Assembly: GCA_003210275.1 (NCBI GenBank)
Contig: QCVU01000003.1
Span: 1 to 40,011 of the forward strand
Direction of reading: 5' to 3'
Origin: Prochlorococcus sp. AG-686-M10
Lineage (GTDB): Bacteria; Cyanobacteriota; Cyanobacteriia; PCC-6307; Cyanobiaceae
DNA length: 40,011 nt
Under the pieces are notes generated by a model. That model was given only the letters and a program-made list of their open reading frames with translations. It was not told the DNA's origin and did no database searches. The translations under genes and the position numbers were made by a program. This document shows, one piece after another, positions 37,907 to 40,011 of the stretch; position 1 is the first letter of the stretch, and every line of letters begins with the position of its first letter.

Positions 37907-38699
37907 CTTTAAGATTAAAATTAAAATTAGATATAAATTTGGAGTACTCTAAATCATTTGGAATACCAGCATGCCATTTTGGATTATTATACATTTCTTT
38001 AAATCCAAATCCTTTTAATGTTTTACAATTAGCTATTTTTAATCCTGGCAATGATAACCATTCATTAAGATCTTTATGATCTTTAAAAAAAGTCATATCA
38101 AAACTTCTAATTATGTCTATTCCTTTATAATTATTTTTTAGATTGAAAAAAAAATCATTTGTTTTTACGAAGTTACTTTCTACTGAGGAGTTGTCATCAT
38201 TTATGATTTTCAACTCACAATCTTTTAGTCTTATAAGACTATGGAAGATCTCTAAATTGGACCCTTCCTGTAAATCTCCATCTCCAGTAATACAGATCGT
38301 TCTGCAGTCATTCTTTAATTTTCTCGAGGCATATGAGTATCCAGCAGCTATTGGTAGTCCATGACCTAAAGAGCCAGTACTCGCAAGAATAAATTCAGAT
38401 GCTCTTGAACATGTATGTCCATGCAAGCCGTTAGGGATTTGACAATATTTGCTAGTTAGGTCTTTCTCTATACCTAAAGTCTCAAAAAGAGAATATAAGC
38501 CTAAGGAAGAATGGCCTTTACTTAAAATAATTTTCCAATTAGTTGTATGATTTGATGTTTTATGCAAAAAATAAGAAAGAGTTTGTATTAAGGATAGGCT
38601 CCCTCCTATATGTCCAGAACTTGTTTTGTAAGATACTTCTAGTGCTTTAAGACTAGATTTTTTAATAATTTCTTGAAGAAGATTTTTTTCGATAACGAC
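37899..38699 (-). CDS. Transketolase N-terminal half (TPP-binding domain); start codon non-canonical or uncertain
   Basis: ASTGSLGHGLPIAAGYSYA; ITGDGDLQEGSNLEIFHSLIRLKDCELKIINDDN (GDG...N TPP motif). The frame stays open upstream of the ORF-track TTG (38567) to a TAA at 38700-38702, encoding VVIEKNLLQEIIKKSSLKALEVSYKTSSGHIGGSLSLIQTLSYF, which contains the conserved SGHxGxxLS motif. Confidence 0.82.
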   Translation of the reverse strand, partial: VVIEKNLLQEIIKKSSLKALEVSYKTSSGHIGGSLSLIQTLSYFLHKTSNHTTNWKIILSKGHSSLGLYSLFETLGIEKDLTSKYCQIPNGLHGHTCSRASEFILASTGSLGHGLPIAAGYSYASRKLKNDCRTICITGDGDLQEGSNLEIFHSLIRLKDCELKIINDDNSSVESNFVKTNDFFFNLKNNYKGIDIIRSFDMTFFKDHKDLNEWLSLPGLKIANCKTLKGFGFKEMYNNPKWHAGIPNDLEYSKFISNFNFNLKDA

Positions 38700-38799
38700 T
38701 TAATTATTTAAGATAAAATCTATCAATAATTATTATTTTTTGTCAACCTTAACAATTAAGTTATATAAATTAAAAGAAGTCTTTTATATTTAATTTTTA

Positions 38800-39900
38800 A
38801 TGCTGCCAAAAGAAAACATTATTTTATTTCAATTCTTAGGTTCTAATAAGCAGTTATTTGAAGAAAGTGATGATGATAACAGAAATCAATATATCAAAAC
38901 CTTAGTAAAAGATTTTTTAAAAAAGGGATTTATATCTGAACCATTTGCAAAACAAGATTTAAAACAAGTGAAGGCAATTTTATTTTTTGATTTACATTCT
39001 GTATATCCAATATATGGGAATTTATTCCAAAAATTAAAGTTTATAGTTTTCAACCTTATAAGATCTGATACCTCATCAAGGAATATTTTTAAAGAGGAAA
39101 AGAAATTAAATAAAAAAATAAAAAAATACCTTATTGCCTTTGAACCAAGAATTATATGTAATGAAAACTTTGATCCTTTATATGCTTCTCTCTTTGATAG
39201 AACTTTTTCTTGGTCAGAAAATTGTTGTGGAGGTAAATCTATAAATACAATAATTAAATTGCCTATACCTAATATCAAATTTCAAGAAATTAACTCTCAA
39301 AGATTTCTCCAGAAAAAGGTTTTAATATCTATCAGTTCAAATAAAGGTTCATATGAAAAAGGATCATTATGTGAGTTCAAATACAGTGCATACGAGACTT
39401 TATTTATTAAATTAGGTGATCAGTTTAATCTTTATGGTTATATGTGGGATCAATCTTTATTAAGTTGGTTTTTGAAATTTATAAGAGGAACAAAATCAAA
39501 ATATTTTTTAAAGTTACCCCCTTATTATAAAGGATCCATAAAAAATAAAAATCTAATACTCTCTAACTACAAATTTTGTTTGACTATTGAGAACATGAGT
39601 GAATCTTCATTTATTACTGAAAAAATCTTTAATGCTATTTATGCAGGTTGTATTCCTATTTACTTTGGCGCCCGTAATATTCATAATTATATTCCAAAAG
39701 AATGTTTTATTAACTTAAGAGAATTTGAAAATTGGGACAAACTATGCGAATTTCTCAATAATTTTAGTATCAGCGATTATGAACAATTTTTAGAGAATAG
39801 AGAAAAGTTTTTAAAATCTAACAAATATAAAAGTTTTACATCTAAATCTTTTTCAAAGAAATTGACATCAACTATTTTTAAGGAAATATTATTTGAATAA
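38800..39900 (+). CDS. Family 10 glycosyltransferase (alpha-1,3-fucosyltransferase-like)
   Basis: NYKFCLTIENMSESSFITEKIFNAIYAGCIPIYFGARNIHNYIPKECFINLREF: classic GT10 C-terminal motif. Confidence 0.93.
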   Translation: MLPKENIILFQFLGSNKQLFEESDDDNRNQYIKTLVKDFLKKGFISEPFAKQDLKQVKAILFFDLHSVYPIYGNLFQKLKFIVFNLIRSDTSSRNIFKEEKKLNKKIKKYLIAFEPRIICNENFDPLYASLFDRTFSWSENCCGGKSINTIIKLPIPNIKFQEINSQRFLQKKVLISISSNKGSYEKGSLCEFKYSAYETLFIKLGDQFNLYGYMWDQSLLSWFLKFIRGTKSKYFLKLPPYYKGSIKNKNLILSNYKFCLTIENMSESSFITEKIFNAIYAGCIPIYFGARNIHNYIPKECFINLREFENWDKLCEFLNNFSISDYEQFLENREKFLKSNKYKSFTSKSFSKKLTSTIFKEILFE

Positions 39901-39914
39901 AAACGTTGCTTGAT

Positions 39915-39935
39915 GTAAAATTAATCCTATTTTAC
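39915..39935. terminator. Short inverted repeat after the GT10 gene, possible hairpin
   Basis: gtaaaat-taatcct-attttac, 7-bp arms and 7-nt loop, 14 nt after the GT10 stop codon; no strong T tract follows. Confidence 0.3.
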
Positions 39936-39961
39936 GTAGACAATTTGCTTTGTAGTTACAA

Positions 39962-40011
39962 ATGAAAATATCAAAGTATTGGTTTGCATCAAGATTAAAT
40001 TTAATATATTC
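39962..40011 (+). CDS. Possible start of a further gene, truncated by the window edge
   Basis: ATG at 39962 with an open frame MKISKYWFASRLNLIY to the window end; too short to classify. Confidence 0.3.
   Translation, partial: MKISKYWFASRLNLIY

Noticed and set aside
38886-39278. 130-aa minus-strand ORF
   Set aside because: Antisense to the GT10 gene; Phe/Lys-rich shadow frame with no motif.
1-40011. CRISPR array, tRNA, IS element or phage-defence system
   Set aside because: No regularly spaced repeats, tRNA-like cloverleaf, transposase, nuclease or defence-type ORF recognised; all supported genes fit polysaccharide biosynthesis.

Overview
This 40 kb window is very AT-rich and reads throughout as a surface-polysaccharide (O-antigen/capsule-like) genomic island. 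By gene content and composition it probably comes from a marine picocyanobacterium such as Prochlorococcus; that is inference, no search was run. I found no rRNA, tRNA, CRISPR array, IS element or integrase. Supported content: the C-terminal part of an AsnB-like asparagine synthase (cut by the left edge); an EpsG/Wzy-like polytopic protein; a divergent alkaline-phosphatase-superfamily protein; Wza-like and Wzc-like export/chain-length proteins; complete dTDP-rhamnose genes (RmlA, B, C, D); nucleotide-sugar dehydrogenases and epimerases (TviB/WbpA-like, UDP-GlcA 4-epimerase-like, GalE, Ugd); an RffA/WecE-like aminotransferase; glycosyltransferases (GtrB/DPM-like GT2, a second GT2, a GT10 fucosyltransferase-like protein); several methyltransferases; a FemAB/GNAT-like acyltransferase; a WbqC-family protein; a GDP-D-glycero-D-manno-heptose operon (GmhA, HddA, fused HddC-GmhB) coupled to a GT2; Gmd; an RmlC-like epimerase; a PglK/MsbA-like ABC exporter; and a cassette with a split transketolase. 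The most interesting observations are: (1) a G10 tract inside the wza-like CDS, a candidate phase-variation switch; (2) a heptose operon next to Gmd, an RmlC-like epimerase, an SDR and GT10, suggesting either a GDP-6-deoxyheptose-type pathway or side-by-side heptose and fucose pathways; (3) a translationally coupled four-gene cassette (split transketolase, methyltransferase-like protein, SDR) whose first gene has no conventional start codon; (4) a disabled Rossmann-fold oxidoreductase remnant with a GGA-to-TGA-like nonsense codon.
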